A stretch of DNA of 31,707 nt from Streptomyces sp. NBS 14/10 (GCF_002224125.1 NZ_NCSM01000041.1:146531-178237); one strand, 5' to 3'. Counted from the stretch's first letter, positions 1 to 7,813 are shown. Numbers and translations are program-made. Notes: generated by a model not told the origin, from the sequence alone.

Positions 1-496
1 CGCCCGGGATGTCCGTCATGCGGTACGTGGTCTCGCGCGTCCACTCCGCCCACTGCTCCCACACGCGCCGCGCCGGATCGCGCGTCTCGAAGACAAGCCG
101 CCCGCCGGGCCGCAGCGCCTCGTACGCGCCGCGCAGCGTCGTGCGCCACGCCTGCGGATCGGCGATCGCCTGGGCGACGTTCCCGGTCATCGTCACCAGG
201 TCGGTCTGCAGGGGCGGCAGGTCCCCCGCGTCGCCGTCGAGCCAGCGCACCCGCTCCGCGCCCGGCTTGCCACGCGCGACGTCGACGGACGCCCGCGCGG
301 GATCGATCCCGGTGACCGTGATCCCACGCTCGGCGAGCAGCAGCGCGAACACGCCCGTACCGCACCCGATGTCCAGCACGGACCGCGCGCCGAACTCCTC
401 CGCCATCGCGAGATACGCGTCGAGATCGCCGCGGTCCGGATCGAGTGGGTCGTAGATGGCGGCGAGGCGCGGATGTCCGAAAGCTGCGTCAACCAT
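1..496 (-). CDS. Class I SAM-dependent methyltransferase (3' end outside window)
   Basis: This frame is open from an ATG at 496 to the left edge with no stop, so only the first 165 codons are present. The protein begins MVDAAFGHPRLAAIYD and has the Rossmann SAM-binding motif I (VLDIGCGTGVFALLLAERG, residues 40-58), then an acidic loop (TGIDPA) and a motif near residue 110 (DLVTMTGNVAQAI). This is the usual start of a small methyltransferase of about 240 residues that methylates an unidentified small molecule; the substrate cannot be read from sequence. No Shine-Dalgarno precedes the ATG. A -10-like box TACGTT (504-509, minus strand) ends 7 bases before it, so the transcript may be leaderless. 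The 111-bp gap to the upstream LysR gene and this promoter argue for separate transcription. Confidence 0.85.
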   Translation of the reverse strand, partial: MVDAAFGHPRLAAIYDPLDPDRGDLDAYLAMAEEFGARSVLDIGCGTGVFALLLAERGITVTGIDPARASVDVARGKPGAERVRWLDGDAGDLPPLQTDLVTMTGNVAQAIADPQAWRTTLRGAYEALRPGGRLVFETRDPARRVWEQWAEWTRETTYRMTDIPG

Positions 497-503
497 GGAG
501 CCG

Positions 504-509
504 AACGTA
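504..509 (-). promoter_or_regulatory. Candidate -10 box for the methyltransferase gene
   Basis: TACGTT on the minus strand lies 7 bases before the ATG at 496. The spacing places the transcription start at or next to the start codon, as in leaderless actinomycete mRNAs. The matching -35 (about TGGCCG) is weak. Confidence 0.35.
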
Positions 510-607
510 TGTGGCCCCGAGCCCGCGCGGCCACTGCTTTTGCGGGTTACGGCGCCAAGCGGGCGCGGCGAAGCCCTAGGCCGTCCCGACCGGCCCCTCA
601 GCCCCGC

Positions 608-1516
608 TCAGCCGCCGAACCGCTCCCCCACCCCCCGCAGTACGTCGACCGCCGCCCGGATCGAGGGCCTGCGGTCGGCGTCCGCGCGCCAGATCGCGTA
701 GACATGGCGCCGCATGGTGTGCTGGCGCACCGGCACCACCCGCACCCCCTCGGGCACCACGCCGCGGCCCAGCCGGGGCACCACGGCGACGCCGAGCCCG
801 GCGGCGATCAGCGCGAGCTGGGTGTGGTGCTCGCGCGCGGTGTGGCAGATGCGCGGTTCCAGACCCTTGCCGCGCAGGGTGATCATCAGCCAGTCGAAGC
901 AGAACCCGCCCTGGGGCCAGGAGATCCACTCGTCGTCCGCGAACTCCTCCGGGTCCACCGCCTCCCGGTCGGCCAGCGGATGGTCGGCGGGCATCGCCAG
1001 ATCCACCGGGTCGTCCAGCAGCGGCGCCTTGACCAGCCCGTCGGGCATCGGCAGCGGCTTGTTGTACCAGTCCAGGACGACCGCGAGGTCGATATCGCCG
1101 CGGACCACTGCGGGCACCGACTCATCGGGCTCCATCTCCTGGAGCCGGGCCCGCAGCTTGGGGTGGGCGATGCGCAGCCTGGACAGGACGTCGGGGAAGA
1201 TGCCGCGGACGGCGGTGGGGAAGGCGCCCATCATCAGCTCCCCGACCGCCTGGCCGCGCTGCGCCTCGAGGTCGGCCTGGGCCAGCTCGACCTGGGAGAG
1301 GATGCGCGCCGCGTGGTCCGCGAGCAGCCGCCCGGCGTCGGTGAGCCGCACGCCGCGGCCGTTCTTGGCGAGCAGTTGCTGCCCGGTCTCGCGCTCCAGT
1401 TTGGCCAGCTGCTGGGAGACGGCCGAGGTCGTGACGTGCAGTCCTTCGGCGGCGCCGCTCACGGAGCCGTGGCGGGACACGGCATACAGCGTACGGAGGC
1501 GTTCCAGGTTCAACAT
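608..1516 (-). CDS. LysR-family transcriptional regulator
   Basis: 302 residues, the normal LysR length. The N-terminus MLNLERLRTLYAVSRHGSVS starts the winged helix-turn-helix (residues 1-60), containing the family pattern SGAAEGLHVTTSAVSQQLAKLE. The C-terminal two-thirds is a LysR substrate-binding domain, with DIDLAVVLDW near its hinge. I chose ATG 1516 rather than the longer frame to 1546 because LysR proteins begin just before the first helix. It is divergent from an EamA exporter with 74 bp between the start codons. The usual arrangement is that such a regulator controls its divergent neighbour and itself. The effector is unknown. Confidence 0.92.
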   Translation of the reverse strand: MLNLERLRTLYAVSRHGSVSGAAEGLHVTTSAVSQQLAKLERETGQQLLAKNGRGVRLTDAGRLLADHAARILSQVELAQADLEAQRGQAVGELMMGAFPTAVRGIFPDVLSRLRIAHPKLRARLQEMEPDESVPAVVRGDIDLAVVLDWYNKPLPMPDGLVKAPLLDDPVDLAMPADHPLADREAVDPEEFADDEWISWPQGGFCFDWLMITLRGKGLEPRICHTAREHHTQLALIAAGLGVAVVPRLGRGVVPEGVRVVPVRQHTMRRHVYAIWRADADRRPSIRAAVDVLRGVGERFGG

Positions 1517-1530
1517 GTAAGCGATGCTAC

Positions 1531-1542
1531 GCGATATCTCGC
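1531..1542. promoter_or_regulatory. Short imperfect palindrome in the LysR/EamA divergent region
   Basis: GCGATATCTCGC has GCGA/TCGC arms around a GATATC core and sits between the two divergent starts (1516 and 1591). It is a plausible LysR or polymerase contact site, but it is short and untested. Confidence 0.25.
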
Positions 1543-1590
1543 ACAAAATCTCACTTGCCCTAAGAGGTCGGCAGGCGTCAAGGTGGCAGC

Positions 1591-2589
1591 ATGACCACAG
1601 CGACCGCCTCGCCCACCGCCGCCGGCGGCAACACCACGGCCACCGCGGCCACCACCACCCCGGCCGCGCCGACCACCCCGGCCACCGCCACCCGCCGCCC
1701 GCTCCTGGACTGGCGGATCCGGTTCGGCGCGCTCGCCCTGATCTGGGGCTTCAGCTTTCTGTTCATCAAGGTCGGCACCGAGGCGTTCGCTCCGCTGTAC
1801 GTCACGCTGGGGCGCATGCTGTTCGGCACCGCCGTCCTGGTCGCGGTCCTGGTGGCGAAGCGGGAGCGGCTGCCGCGTGGTGTCCGGGTCTGGGGCCATC
1901 TGGCCGTGGCGGCCTTCTTCCTCAACGCCCTGCCGTTCTCGCTGTTCGCGTACGCCGAGCTGACCATCCCGTCCACCCTGGCCGGTATCTGCAACGCGAC
2001 CTCGCCGCTGTGGGGCATGGTGCTCGCCGTGGCGGCGGCCTCCGACGACCGGCCGACCCGGCGGCGCGTCGCGGGCCTGGGCATCGGCTTCGCCGGCGTG
2101 TTGGTCGTGCTCGGCGTCTGGCAGGGCTTCTCCGGTCAGGACCCGGCGGGCACCGCGATGGCGCTGGCCGCCTCGCTCAGCTACGCGGTCGGCTGGCAGT
2201 ACGTCCGGCGTACGCTCAGCGGCTCCGGCCGCTCCCACCTGGCGATGTCCGGCGCCCAGCTGCTGATGGGCACGGCCCAACTGGCGGTCGTGGCCCCGCT
2301 GTTCGCCCCGGCCCCTGACTCCTTCCCGGTGCTGCCGCTGCTCTCGGTGGTCGCGCTGGGCGCGCTCGGCACCGGCTTCGCCTTCCTGGTGCAGTACGGC
2401 CTGGTCGAGGAGGTCGGCCCGACCACCGCCATGATGGTGACGTACTTCGTCCCGGTCATCGCGACCGCGGCGGGCGTGGCGATCCTCGGCGAACACCTCA
2501 CCTGGAACACTCCGGTCGGGGCGCTGATCGTGCTCGCCGGCGCGGCGCTGACCCAGACGCGGCCGCGCGCCAAGGCCCCTCGGGGCTGA
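1591..2589 (+). CDS. EamA/DMT-family transporter
   Basis: 332 residues. After an Ala/Thr-rich N-terminal stretch of about 35 residues come ten hydrophobic segments, arranged as two EamA repeats (roughly residues 45-175 and 185-320). Family-typical patterns are present: LALIWGFSFLFIKVG in the first helix, GICNATSPLWG, and near the end EHLTWNTPVGALIVLAGAAL. DMT proteins of this type are inner-membrane exporters of amino acids or small metabolites. The substrate is unknown. It is divergent from the LysR gene, which is its likely regulator. It ends 22 bp from the convergent MocR gene, with no obvious terminator hairpin between them. Confidence 0.92.
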   Translation: MTTATASPTAAGGNTTATAATTTPAAPTTPATATRRPLLDWRIRFGALALIWGFSFLFIKVGTEAFAPLYVTLGRMLFGTAVLVAVLVAKRERLPRGVRVWGHLAVAAFFLNALPFSLFAYAELTIPSTLAGICNATSPLWGMVLAVAAASDDRPTRRRVAGLGIGFAGVLVVLGVWQGFSGQDPAGTAMALAASLSYAVGWQYVRRTLSGSGRSHLAMSGAQLLMGTAQLAVVAPLFAPAPDSFPVLPLLSVVALGALGTGFAFLVQYGLVEEVGPTTAMMVTYFVPVIATAAGVAILGEHLTWNTPVGALIVLAGAALTQTRPRAKAPRG

Positions 2590-2611
2590 GCGCTCTGTCC
2601 CCCTGACCCTC

Positions 2612-3943
2612 TCAGCCATAGCGCCCCGCCGGGGCCGGTCCCGTCGCCGACGCCAGCGCGTCCGCGACGGGGCCGATGTCGTCCATGCCAAGCGATGACA
2701 CGGTCAGCCGCACCCCGGACGGCGAGGCGATCCTGAACCGGGCCCCGGGCGCGACCGCCCAGCCGGACTGCAGCAGCCGGGCGACGGCACCGGTCTCGTC
2801 GGGGACCGGCACCCATACGTTCATCCCGCTGCGGCCATGGGCGGCGATCCCGCGCTCGCGCAGCGCCCGCACCAGCGCGTCGCGCCGCCGACCGTACGAG
2901 GCGGCCACCGCCGCGATGTCCACCGCGCCGGTGTGCCACAGCCGCACCAGCGCGTCCTGGAGCAGATGGCTGACCCAGCCGGGGCCCAGCCGCTGCCTTC
3001 CGCGCACCCGGTCCACGGTGACCGGGTCGCCGGTCAGCACGGCGACCCGCAGATCGGGCCCGTACGCCTTGGCGGCGGAGCGGACCAGCGCCCAGTGCTC
3101 CGTACCGCCCGCCAGCGGGTGGAGCGGCAGATCCACGATGCCGTGCCCGTGGTCGTCCTCGATGAGCAGCGTTCGCGGGTGGCGGTCCAGGGCCGTACGC
3201 AGCGCGCGGGCGCGCTCGGCGCTCACCGCTCCGCCGGTCGGGTTCTGCGCCCGGCAGGTGACGATCAGCGCCCGCGCCCCCTTGTGCAGCGCCTCCTCGA
3301 CCCGCCCCGGCAGCGGCCCGTCGTCGTCGACCGCGACGGGGACGGTGCGCAGCCCCAGCGCGGGGACCAGGTCGAGCACGCTGCCCCAGCCCGGATCCTC
3401 GACCGCGACCGCGTCGCCGGGTTTGAGATGGGCGGCGAGCACGCGCTCGATCGCGTCCAGCGAACCGGAGGTGATGGCGACCGGGCCGCCCGGCACCCCG
3501 TCCGCGTCGAGGGCGGCGCGGGCGGCCCGGGCGAGCTCCGGGGACACCTCGGGCGTGCCGTACAGCGCCGGGTGTTCGGCGTTGCGCGCGGCGGCCGCGG
3601 CCAGCGCCTCGCCGAGCGGCGGCAGCAGGGCGGGGTCGGGGTTGCCGTCCCCGAGGTCGCGCACGCCCTCGGGGGCCTCGACACGGAGCAGATCACGGGG
3701 GGTGGTGGCGGGGCGCGGACGCACCCGGCTGCCCTTGCGGCCCGCGGTCTCGATCACTCCCCGGTCCCGCAGCGAGCGATAGGCGGCCGCGACGGTATTG
3801 GGATTGACACCCAGCTGGGACGCCAACTCCCGCATGGGCGGCAGCAGTTGCCCGGGGGCCAGGTCACCGGCGCCCACCGCGCGCTCGACACTCGCGGCGA
3901 TCTCAGCTGCGCCGCGCCCTTCGATCCGATACTCTCCTAGCAC
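2612..3943 (-). CDS. MocR/PdxR-type GntR regulator with aminotransferase domain
   Basis: 443 residues. A GntR winged helix-turn-helix (about 8-75, with LGVNPNTVAAAYRSLRDRGV) is joined by a short linker to a fold-type I aminotransferase domain (about 90-440). The PLP lysine is probably K292 in RSAAKAYG; NPTG (234-237) and the IEDDHGH aspartates (262-267) complete the cofactor site. MocR proteins use PLP or an amino-acid adduct as effector, and many regulate vitamin B6 or amine metabolism. The start is GTG at 3943, which lies inside the palindromic operator, so the mRNA is probably leaderless and autorepressed. The divergent partner is a pyridoxamine-phosphate-oxidase-like protein, which suggests a vitamin B6 or flavin-linked function. 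Confidence 0.93.
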   Translation of the reverse strand: MLGEYRIEGRGAAEIAASVERAVGAGDLAPGQLLPPMRELASQLGVNPNTVAAAYRSLRDRGVIETAGRKGSRVRPRPATTPRDLLRVEAPEGVRDLGDGNPDPALLPPLGEALAAAAARNAEHPALYGTPEVSPELARAARAALDADGVPGGPVAITSGSLDAIERVLAAHLKPGDAVAVEDPGWGSVLDLVPALGLRTVPVAVDDDGPLPGRVEEALHKGARALIVTCRAQNPTGGAVSAERARALRTALDRHPRTLLIEDDHGHGIVDLPLHPLAGGTEHWALVRSAAKAYGPDLRVAVLTGDPVTVDRVRGRQRLGPGWVSHLLQDALVRLWHTGAVDIAAVAASYGRRRDALVRALRERGIAAHGRSGMNVWVPVPDETGAVARLLQSGWAVAPGARFRIASPSGVRLTVSSLGMDDIGPVADALASATGPAPAGRYG

Positions 3944-3960
3944 AAAACAGATTTTGTACT
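3939..3960. promoter_or_regulatory. Palindromic operator between mocR-type gene and PPOX-like gene
   Basis: A perfect ACAAAA-CAGA-TTTTGT inverted repeat (3942-3957) extends with one mismatch to 9-base arms. It is strikingly AT-rich against its surroundings. It overlaps the GTG start of the minus-strand regulator and lies 20 bp upstream of the plus-strand ATG, so a bound MocR protein would cover both promoters. Confidence 0.75.
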
Positions 3961-3979
3961 AGTTCAAAGGAGATTGCAA

Positions 3980-4657
3980 ATGACCGCCGCGAGCACCGCC
4001 CCGGACGCCTACCAGCCGACCGACCGGACGGTGCCCACCCGGTCCCGCGAGCGCGCCTCGTACGACCGGGAGCTGGTGCACTCGATACTCGACGAGGGCT
4101 ACGTCTGTCATCTGGGGTTTGTGCGCGACGGCGCCCCGGTCGTCCTGCCGACGCTGTACGCGCGGGTGGGCGAGCGGCTGTATGTGCACGGCTCGACCGG
4201 CTCCCGCCCGCTGCGGATGGCGAGCGGCGCGGAGGACCCGGGCCTGCCGGTGTGTCTGACCGTCACCCATGTCGACGGGCTGGTCCTGGCGCGCTCCGCC
4301 TTCCACCACTCCATCAACTACCGCTCGGTGGTGGTGCACGGCGCCGCCCGCCAGGTGACCGACGGCGCCGAGCGCGCCGCGGCCCTCGACGCCCTGGTCG
4401 ACCATGTCGTGCCGGGCAGGGCCGCCGACTCCCGGCCGGCCAACGCCAAGGAGCTGGCCGCCACCGCCGTACTCCGCCTGGACCTCGCCGAGGTGTCCGC
4501 GAAGCTCCGCACCGGCGGCCCGAACGACGAGCCCGAGGACCTGGCGCTCCCGCACTGGAGCGGGGTGCTGCCGGTGGCGCGGACGTACGGCACGCCGGTG
4601 CCCGCCGACGACCTGACCGCCGACACGCCGGTGCCCGGCTACCTCACCCGTCTCTGA
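3980..4657 (+). CDS. Pyridoxamine 5'-phosphate oxidase-like flavoprotein
   Basis: 225 residues of the split-barrel PPOX-like family (Pyridox_ox_2 type). Recognisable parts are YDRELVHSILDEGYVCHLGF near residue 30, YVHGSTGSRPLRM near residue 75, and HSINYRSVVVHGAARQV near residue 118. These resemble the F420/FMN-binding half-barrel proteins that actinomycetes carry in many copies. The substrate is unknown, and true PNP oxidase activity is not implied. The start is ATG 3980, preceded by AAAGGAG (3966-3972) with a 7-base spacer; a TTG at 3974 is in frame but too close to the ribosome site. Divergence from a MocR regulator across a shared operator suggests PLP-responsive control. Confidence 0.88.
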   Translation: MTAASTAPDAYQPTDRTVPTRSRERASYDRELVHSILDEGYVCHLGFVRDGAPVVLPTLYARVGERLYVHGSTGSRPLRMASGAEDPGLPVCLTVTHVDGLVLARSAFHHSINYRSVVVHGAARQVTDGAERAAALDALVDHVVPGRAADSRPANAKELAATAVLRLDLAEVSAKLRTGGPNDEPEDLALPHWSGVLPVARTYGTPVPADDLTADTPVPGYLTRL

Positions 4658-4706
4658 CGAAGCCCGACACGCCCGACGACCCCGACGAGGACCGACGAAG
4701 CCCGAC
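4656..4706 (+). repeat. Pair of 13-bp direct repeats in the convergent gap
   Basis: GACGAAGCCCGAC occurs at 4656-4668 and 4694-4706, each followed by a CGCCCG-like sequence. They lie between the PPOX-like stop and the convergent EamA stop. I see no terminator hairpin here. Confidence 0.4.
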
Positions 4707-4730
4707 CCGCCCGCGCCGGAGCCCAGCCGG

Positions 4731-5771
4731 TCAGCGGGCGGGCGGCGAGCCCGGCGCCCGGTCGGCTCCGTCGGCCACTACGGCCGCACCCGCCTCTTTC
4801 CTCGCGGAGAGCGCCCGCGACCCGGCCACCGGTTCGGCCGCGGCCGCCTTCGGCGCCGAGGTCTGCGCGATGAACGCGCCGAACAGCACCACCGCGCCCC
4901 CGACGATCTGCGGCAGCGACAGATGCTCGTCCAGCAGCACCCAGGCCAGTACGGTCGCCACGACCGCCTCCAGGCAGGCGACCACCCCGGCCACCTGAGG
5001 CGACAGCCGGCGCACCGAGACGACCCCGGTGAGATAGGCGACCACCGTCGCGACCAGGACGATCCATCCGAGCAGCAGTACGGCGGGCACCCGCGCGCCC
5101 GCCAGGTCGGCCCGGCCGGCCAGCACCGCCCAGTCGAGATTCCAGGGCCGCGCCACGACGGTCAGCGCCACCGCGCCGACGATCAGCCCGTACGCGATGA
5201 CGCCCAGCGGGTCCGCGGCGTTCTCGCCGTCGCTGCCGTGGTCGGCCAGGACGAAGTAGCCGACCTGGCAACCGGCGGCACCCAGGGCGAGCAGCAGCCC
5301 CACGGCGTCGAAGCTCAGCCCCGACCACACCTCGACCACACTGGCCAGTCCGCCGACCGCGAGCACGACCCCCACCGCCGCGGCACCGCTCACCGGCCGC
5401 CGCTGGACGAACCGCACCCAGCCCAGCACCAGGGCGGGGGCCAGATATTCGACGAGGAGCGCGACGCCGACCGGGATGCGGGAGATCGCGGCGAAGTAGC
5501 ACGCCTGCACCCCGGCGACGGCCAGCAGGCCGAACCCCACCAGCAGGGCGGGGCGCTTGGCGGGCAGATCGCGGTGGTTCCAGGCGACCGGGAGCATGAC
5601 CAAGGCGGCGCCGGCCACTCGCAGCCAGGTGACATGGAGAGGTTCGAGACCCGCCTCGATCAGCGGTTTTGCGGCCACCCCCGATCCGCCGAACGCGAGT
5701 GCCGAGGTGAGCGCCAGCCCCAGCCCCGCGCTTCTCGCCCCTCCCAAACCCTGCCCCTGAGTGTTGTGCAT
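4731..5771 (-). CDS. EamA/DMT-family transporter (RhtA-like)
   Basis: 346 residues with ten predicted membrane helices in two EamA repeats (about 18-150 and 165-300) and a hydrophilic Ala-rich tail of about 45 residues. Motifs include LTSALAFGGSGVAAKPLIEAG in helix 1, IPVGVALLVEYLAPALV at the end of the first repeat, and LLDEHLSLPQIVGGAVVLFGA in the last helices. It is probably an exporter of amino acids or related metabolites. It is only distantly related to the EamA protein at 1591. The ATG at 5771 has no good ribosome site. The gene starts 31 bp after the solo Clp N-domain gene on the same strand and may be translated from that transcript. Confidence 0.9.
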   Translation of the reverse strand: MHNTQGQGLGGARSAGLGLALTSALAFGGSGVAAKPLIEAGLEPLHVTWLRVAGAALVMLPVAWNHRDLPAKRPALLVGFGLLAVAGVQACYFAAISRIPVGVALLVEYLAPALVLGWVRFVQRRPVSGAAAVGVVLAVGGLASVVEVWSGLSFDAVGLLLALGAAGCQVGYFVLADHGSDGENAADPLGVIAYGLIVGAVALTVVARPWNLDWAVLAGRADLAGARVPAVLLLGWIVLVATVVAYLTGVVSVRRLSPQVAGVVACLEAVVATVLAWVLLDEHLSLPQIVGGAVVLFGAFIAQTSAPKAAAAEPVAGSRALSARKEAGAAVVADGADRAPGSPPAR

Positions 5772-5802
5772 CGGATCATCATGTCAGCTCACGACAGGAC
5801 CG

Positions 5803-6351
5803 TCACGTCGTTGACTGCTGGCGCATTTCCCCGTCCAGGGCCGCCACCAGCAGTTCCGTATCGACGCCGGCTCGCCGCAGCACCTCCACGGCGCGGCACT
5901 CCGGGTCGCCGGCGAGGGCGGCGAGAAGGTCGGGCCCCTCGGCCCGGAGCGCACCGCGGACCCGGGCCCGGGCGGTCGCCGCGCCCATGGCGGCCACGGC
6001 GGCGGGTGACCAGCCGGACCTGCCGCCACCCTGGGCGCCCTGGATTCCGCGCAGGTCCCGGGGGCGCATCCGGCGCCGCGCGCCGGAGTCCTCCACCGAA
6101 CCGCTCCACTGGACGCCGTAGCCGATGGCACGCTGTGCCAGATAGCCGAGCAGCCGCGCGATCTGGGGTGGGCCACCCGCGAAGGCGGCCCGCGCCCGGG
6201 GGTCCGACTCGAGGAGGGTGTGCAGCAGATGGGCCGTGTCGATCTGCCGGTCGCCGTCGCGGAAGGCCCGTCGGCGCGCCCCCGCGACCACGGCGTCCAA
6301 CTCCTCGCCGGATCGGCCCTCGTCACAGCCGCCGGAGGTACTTTTTCGCAC
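5803..6351 (-). CDS. Solo Clp N-terminal-domain protein
   Basis: 182 residues containing two Clp_N half-repeats: residues about 16-75 (ELDAVVAGARRRAF, then QIDTAHLLHTLLE) and about 115-175 (WSPAAVAAMGAATARA, then LRAEGPDLLAALAGD). They are joined by an Arg/Gly-rich linker. Clp_N domains at the front of ClpA/ClpC bind adaptors and substrates. Here there is no AAA+ ATPase and no protease domain, so this is not a chaperone. It could be a decoy, adaptor or regulator of ClpC, but that is inference. The start GTG 6351 has a weak ribosome site, and an upstream in-frame start cannot be excluded. The EamA gene follows 31 bp downstream. Confidence 0.75.
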   Translation of the reverse strand: MRKSTSGGCDEGRSGEELDAVVAGARRRAFRDGDRQIDTAHLLHTLLESDPRARAAFAGGPPQIARLLGYLAQRAIGYGVQWSGSVEDSGARRRMRPRDLRGIQGAQGGGRSGWSPAAVAAMGAATARARVRGALRAEGPDLLAALAGDPECRAVEVLRRAGVDTELLVAALDGEMRQQSTT

Positions 6352-6440
6352 GCTCTCACCCCATCAGTCCCCGGATTCCGGAGCATCCCCGCCGGGGAGC
6401 ATGTGGCTCTCCCACGATAGTTGGGCATTGACGGCCGAAT

Positions 6441-6458
6441 CTCCTCCTCACGGAGGAG
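6441..6458. promoter_or_regulatory. Hairpin in the Clp_N/SRPBCC divergent region
   Basis: CTCCTCC-TCAC-GGAGGAG is a perfect 7-bp stem with a 4-base loop, about 90 bp upstream of the Clp_N GTG. The 287-bp intergenic stretch (6352-6638) otherwise holds the candidate promoter and repeats listed separately. Confidence 0.35.
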
Positions 6459-6483
6459 CCTGGGAACTGACGGTTCATCAGTA

Positions 6484-6512
6484 TTGAATGTTCGAGGCGC
6501 CAGGGCTACGTT
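6484..6512 (+). promoter_or_regulatory. Candidate sigma-70-type promoter for the SRPBCC gene
   Basis: TTGAAT (6484-6489) and TACGTT (6507-6512) are 17 bp apart and face the SRPBCC gene. This would give a leader of about 120 nt containing the direct repeat and the palindrome. Confidence 0.4.
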
Positions 6513-6565
6513 GCGCGACACCGCTGAGGCATCCGAGCCACAGCGCCCGGCCCACAGCGCCCGAC

Positions 6566-6607
6566 CCGAGCGAGCCAAGCCGGTCGAAGTGATCCGAGCG
6601 AGCCAAG
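6566..6607 (+). repeat. 14-bp direct repeat before the SRPBCC gene
   Basis: CCGAGCGAGCCAAG occurs at 6566-6579 and 6594-6607, a period of 28 bp. CACAGCGCCCG is also repeated just upstream. Both lie in the presumed leader. Confidence 0.45.
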
Positions 6608-6610
6608 TGT

Positions 6611-6624
6611 CGCGGAATTCCGCG
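6611..6624. promoter_or_regulatory. Perfect 14-bp palindrome at the SRPBCC ribosome site
   Basis: CGCGGAATTCCGCG reads the same on both strands and abuts the ribosome-binding sequence GGAAGGGG (6624-6631). It could be an operator or an RNA hairpin that limits translation. Confidence 0.4.
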
Positions 6625-6638
6625 GAAGGGGTGGCCCC

Positions 6639-7067
6639 ATGGCCGAGGTCAGCGTCCAGGCGCGTATCGAGGCACCGGCCGAGAAGGTGTGGGCCCAGCT
6701 GACGGACTTCGCCTCATGGGTCCAGTGGAACGTGACGCACACCGGCTTCCCGGAGGGCGGCCCCGCCGCGCTCGAGGTGGGCGCCACGTATCAGGAGAAC
6801 ATGAAGCTGATGGGCTTTCCGGCGGAGGTGATCTGGACCATCGAGGCCAGTGAGCCGGTCCAGGTGTTCGCCACCCGGGGCAAGGGCCCCATGGGCGTGA
6901 ACCTCGCCATGCGCTATGCGCTGACGCCGGAGGGCGAGGCCACGACGGTCCGCGTCGACGGCGAGTTCACCGGCCCCGCGGTCTCGCTGATGGCCGGGAA
7001 GCTGAAGGACTCGGCGAGCGCCGCCCTCAACGAGTCGCTGCGCAAGCTCGGCGGACTGGTCGCCTGA
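6639..7067 (+). CDS. SRPBCC-family (START-like) protein
   Basis: 142 residues, the normal length for a single-domain SRPBCC/polyketide-cyclase-like protein. The opening ARIEAPAEKVWAQLTDFASWVQW is the family signature (beta-1 followed by alpha-1). The middle contains the beta-sheet segments VIWTIEASEPVQVFATRGKG and TTVRVDGEFTG, and the long C-terminal helix is about 120-140 (KLKDSASAALNESLRKL). Such proteins bind a hydrophobic ligand in a helix-grip cavity. Ligand and role are unknown. The ATG at 6639 follows GGAAGGGG with an acceptable spacer. It converges on the PadR gene, which ends 32 bp away. Confidence 0.88.
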   Translation: MAEVSVQARIEAPAEKVWAQLTDFASWVQWNVTHTGFPEGGPAALEVGATYQENMKLMGFPAEVIWTIEASEPVQVFATRGKGPMGVNLAMRYALTPEGEATTVRVDGEFTGPAVSLMAGKLKDSASAALNESLRKLGGLVA

Positions 7068-7098
7068 GGCTCCCCCGCGCGTCCCTCGCCCCGCCCGC

Positions 7099-7755
7099 TC
7101 AGCCCTTGCCCCCCTTCTCGCCGGGCTCATCCTGCCCGCCCTTCTCCTCCTTCTCGTCCCACTCGTCCTGCTCGGCGAGGATCAGATACAGCCGCTTGCG
7201 GGAGTCGTTGATGACCGCGACGGCCTTCTGCCGCTGCCCGGCGGTACCGGTCTTCCAGACCTGCGCGAACGCCTCCATCAGGCCGAAGCCCGCCTGCCGG
7301 ATCTCCTGCATCGACTCCCAGTCGATACCGCGCCCGACGTCCTCCCACGGGGCCCGCGATCCCGCCTCGGCCTCGCCGCGGCCCTCGTCGGTGAGGGCGA
7401 ACAGCTTCTTCCCGCCCTCGCTCTCACTGCTGATCAGCCCCTCGTCCTCGAGCAGCTGCAGCGTCGGATAGACGGAGCCGGGGCTCGGCCGCCAGGCGCC
7501 GGCACTGCGCTCGGCGATCTCCTGAATCATCTCGTAGCCGTGCATGGGTCGCTCCCGCAGCAGCGCCAGGATCGAGGCGCGCACATCGCCGCGCCGCGCG
7601 CGGCCACGCGGTCCGCCCCGGCCGCGGCCACCGAACGGGGGGCCGCCGAAGGGCGGGCCGAACGAGCCGAAGGCGGCGCGCCGCCCCTCGGAGTCGCCGC
7701 GGCCGCGATGGCCCGGTCCGGAGTGTTCATGTCCATGGTGTCCATGGGGACGCAT
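7099..7755 (-). CDS. PadR-family transcriptional regulator
   Basis: 218 residues. The N-terminus is low-complexity: a His/Gly-rich start (HGHHGHEHSGPGH) and a Gly/Arg/Pro/Phe-rich stretch to about residue 55. A PadR winged helix follows (about 58-130: RASILALLRERPMHGYEMIQ, then PSPGSVYPTLQLLEDEGLI), and then a charged C-terminal helix region (EWDEKEEKGGQDE) that could dimerise. PadR proteins are repressors of detoxification and efflux genes. The His-rich start may bind metal, but that is inference. The ATG at 7755 follows AAGGA with a 7-base spacer. Nested palindromes immediately upstream suggest autoregulation and control of the divergent phzF-like gene. Confidence 0.93.
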   Translation of the reverse strand: MRPHGHHGHEHSGPGHRGRGDSEGRRAAFGSFGPPFGGPPFGGRGRGGPRGRARRGDVRASILALLRERPMHGYEMIQEIAERSAGAWRPSPGSVYPTLQLLEDEGLISSESEGGKKLFALTDEGRGEAEAGSRAPWEDVGRGIDWESMQEIRQAGFGLMEAFAQVWKTGTAGQRQKAVAVINDSRKRLYLILAEQDEWDEKEEKGGQDEPGEKGGKG

Positions 7756-7769
7756 ATGACGTTCCTTCC

Positions 7770-7813
7770 ATCGTTGATCTGTCGCGATACCTCAACGATA
7801 TATCGGAACCGAT
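7770..7813. promoter_or_regulatory. Nested palindromes: probable PadR operator
   Basis: Three overlapping inverted repeats lie just upstream of the PadR start. They are ATCGTTGA (7770-7777) with TCAACGAT (7792-7799), the perfect palindrome CGATATATCG (7796-7805), and ATCGG-AA-CCGAT (7802-7813). The shared unit is TATCG/CGATA. The stretch is AT-rich relative to its surroundings. Confidence 0.65.

Noticed and set aside
1510..2691. 393-codon minus-strand frame opposite the EamA gene
   Set aside because: Arg/Gly/Gln-rich shadow without domains, overlapping the LysR gene.
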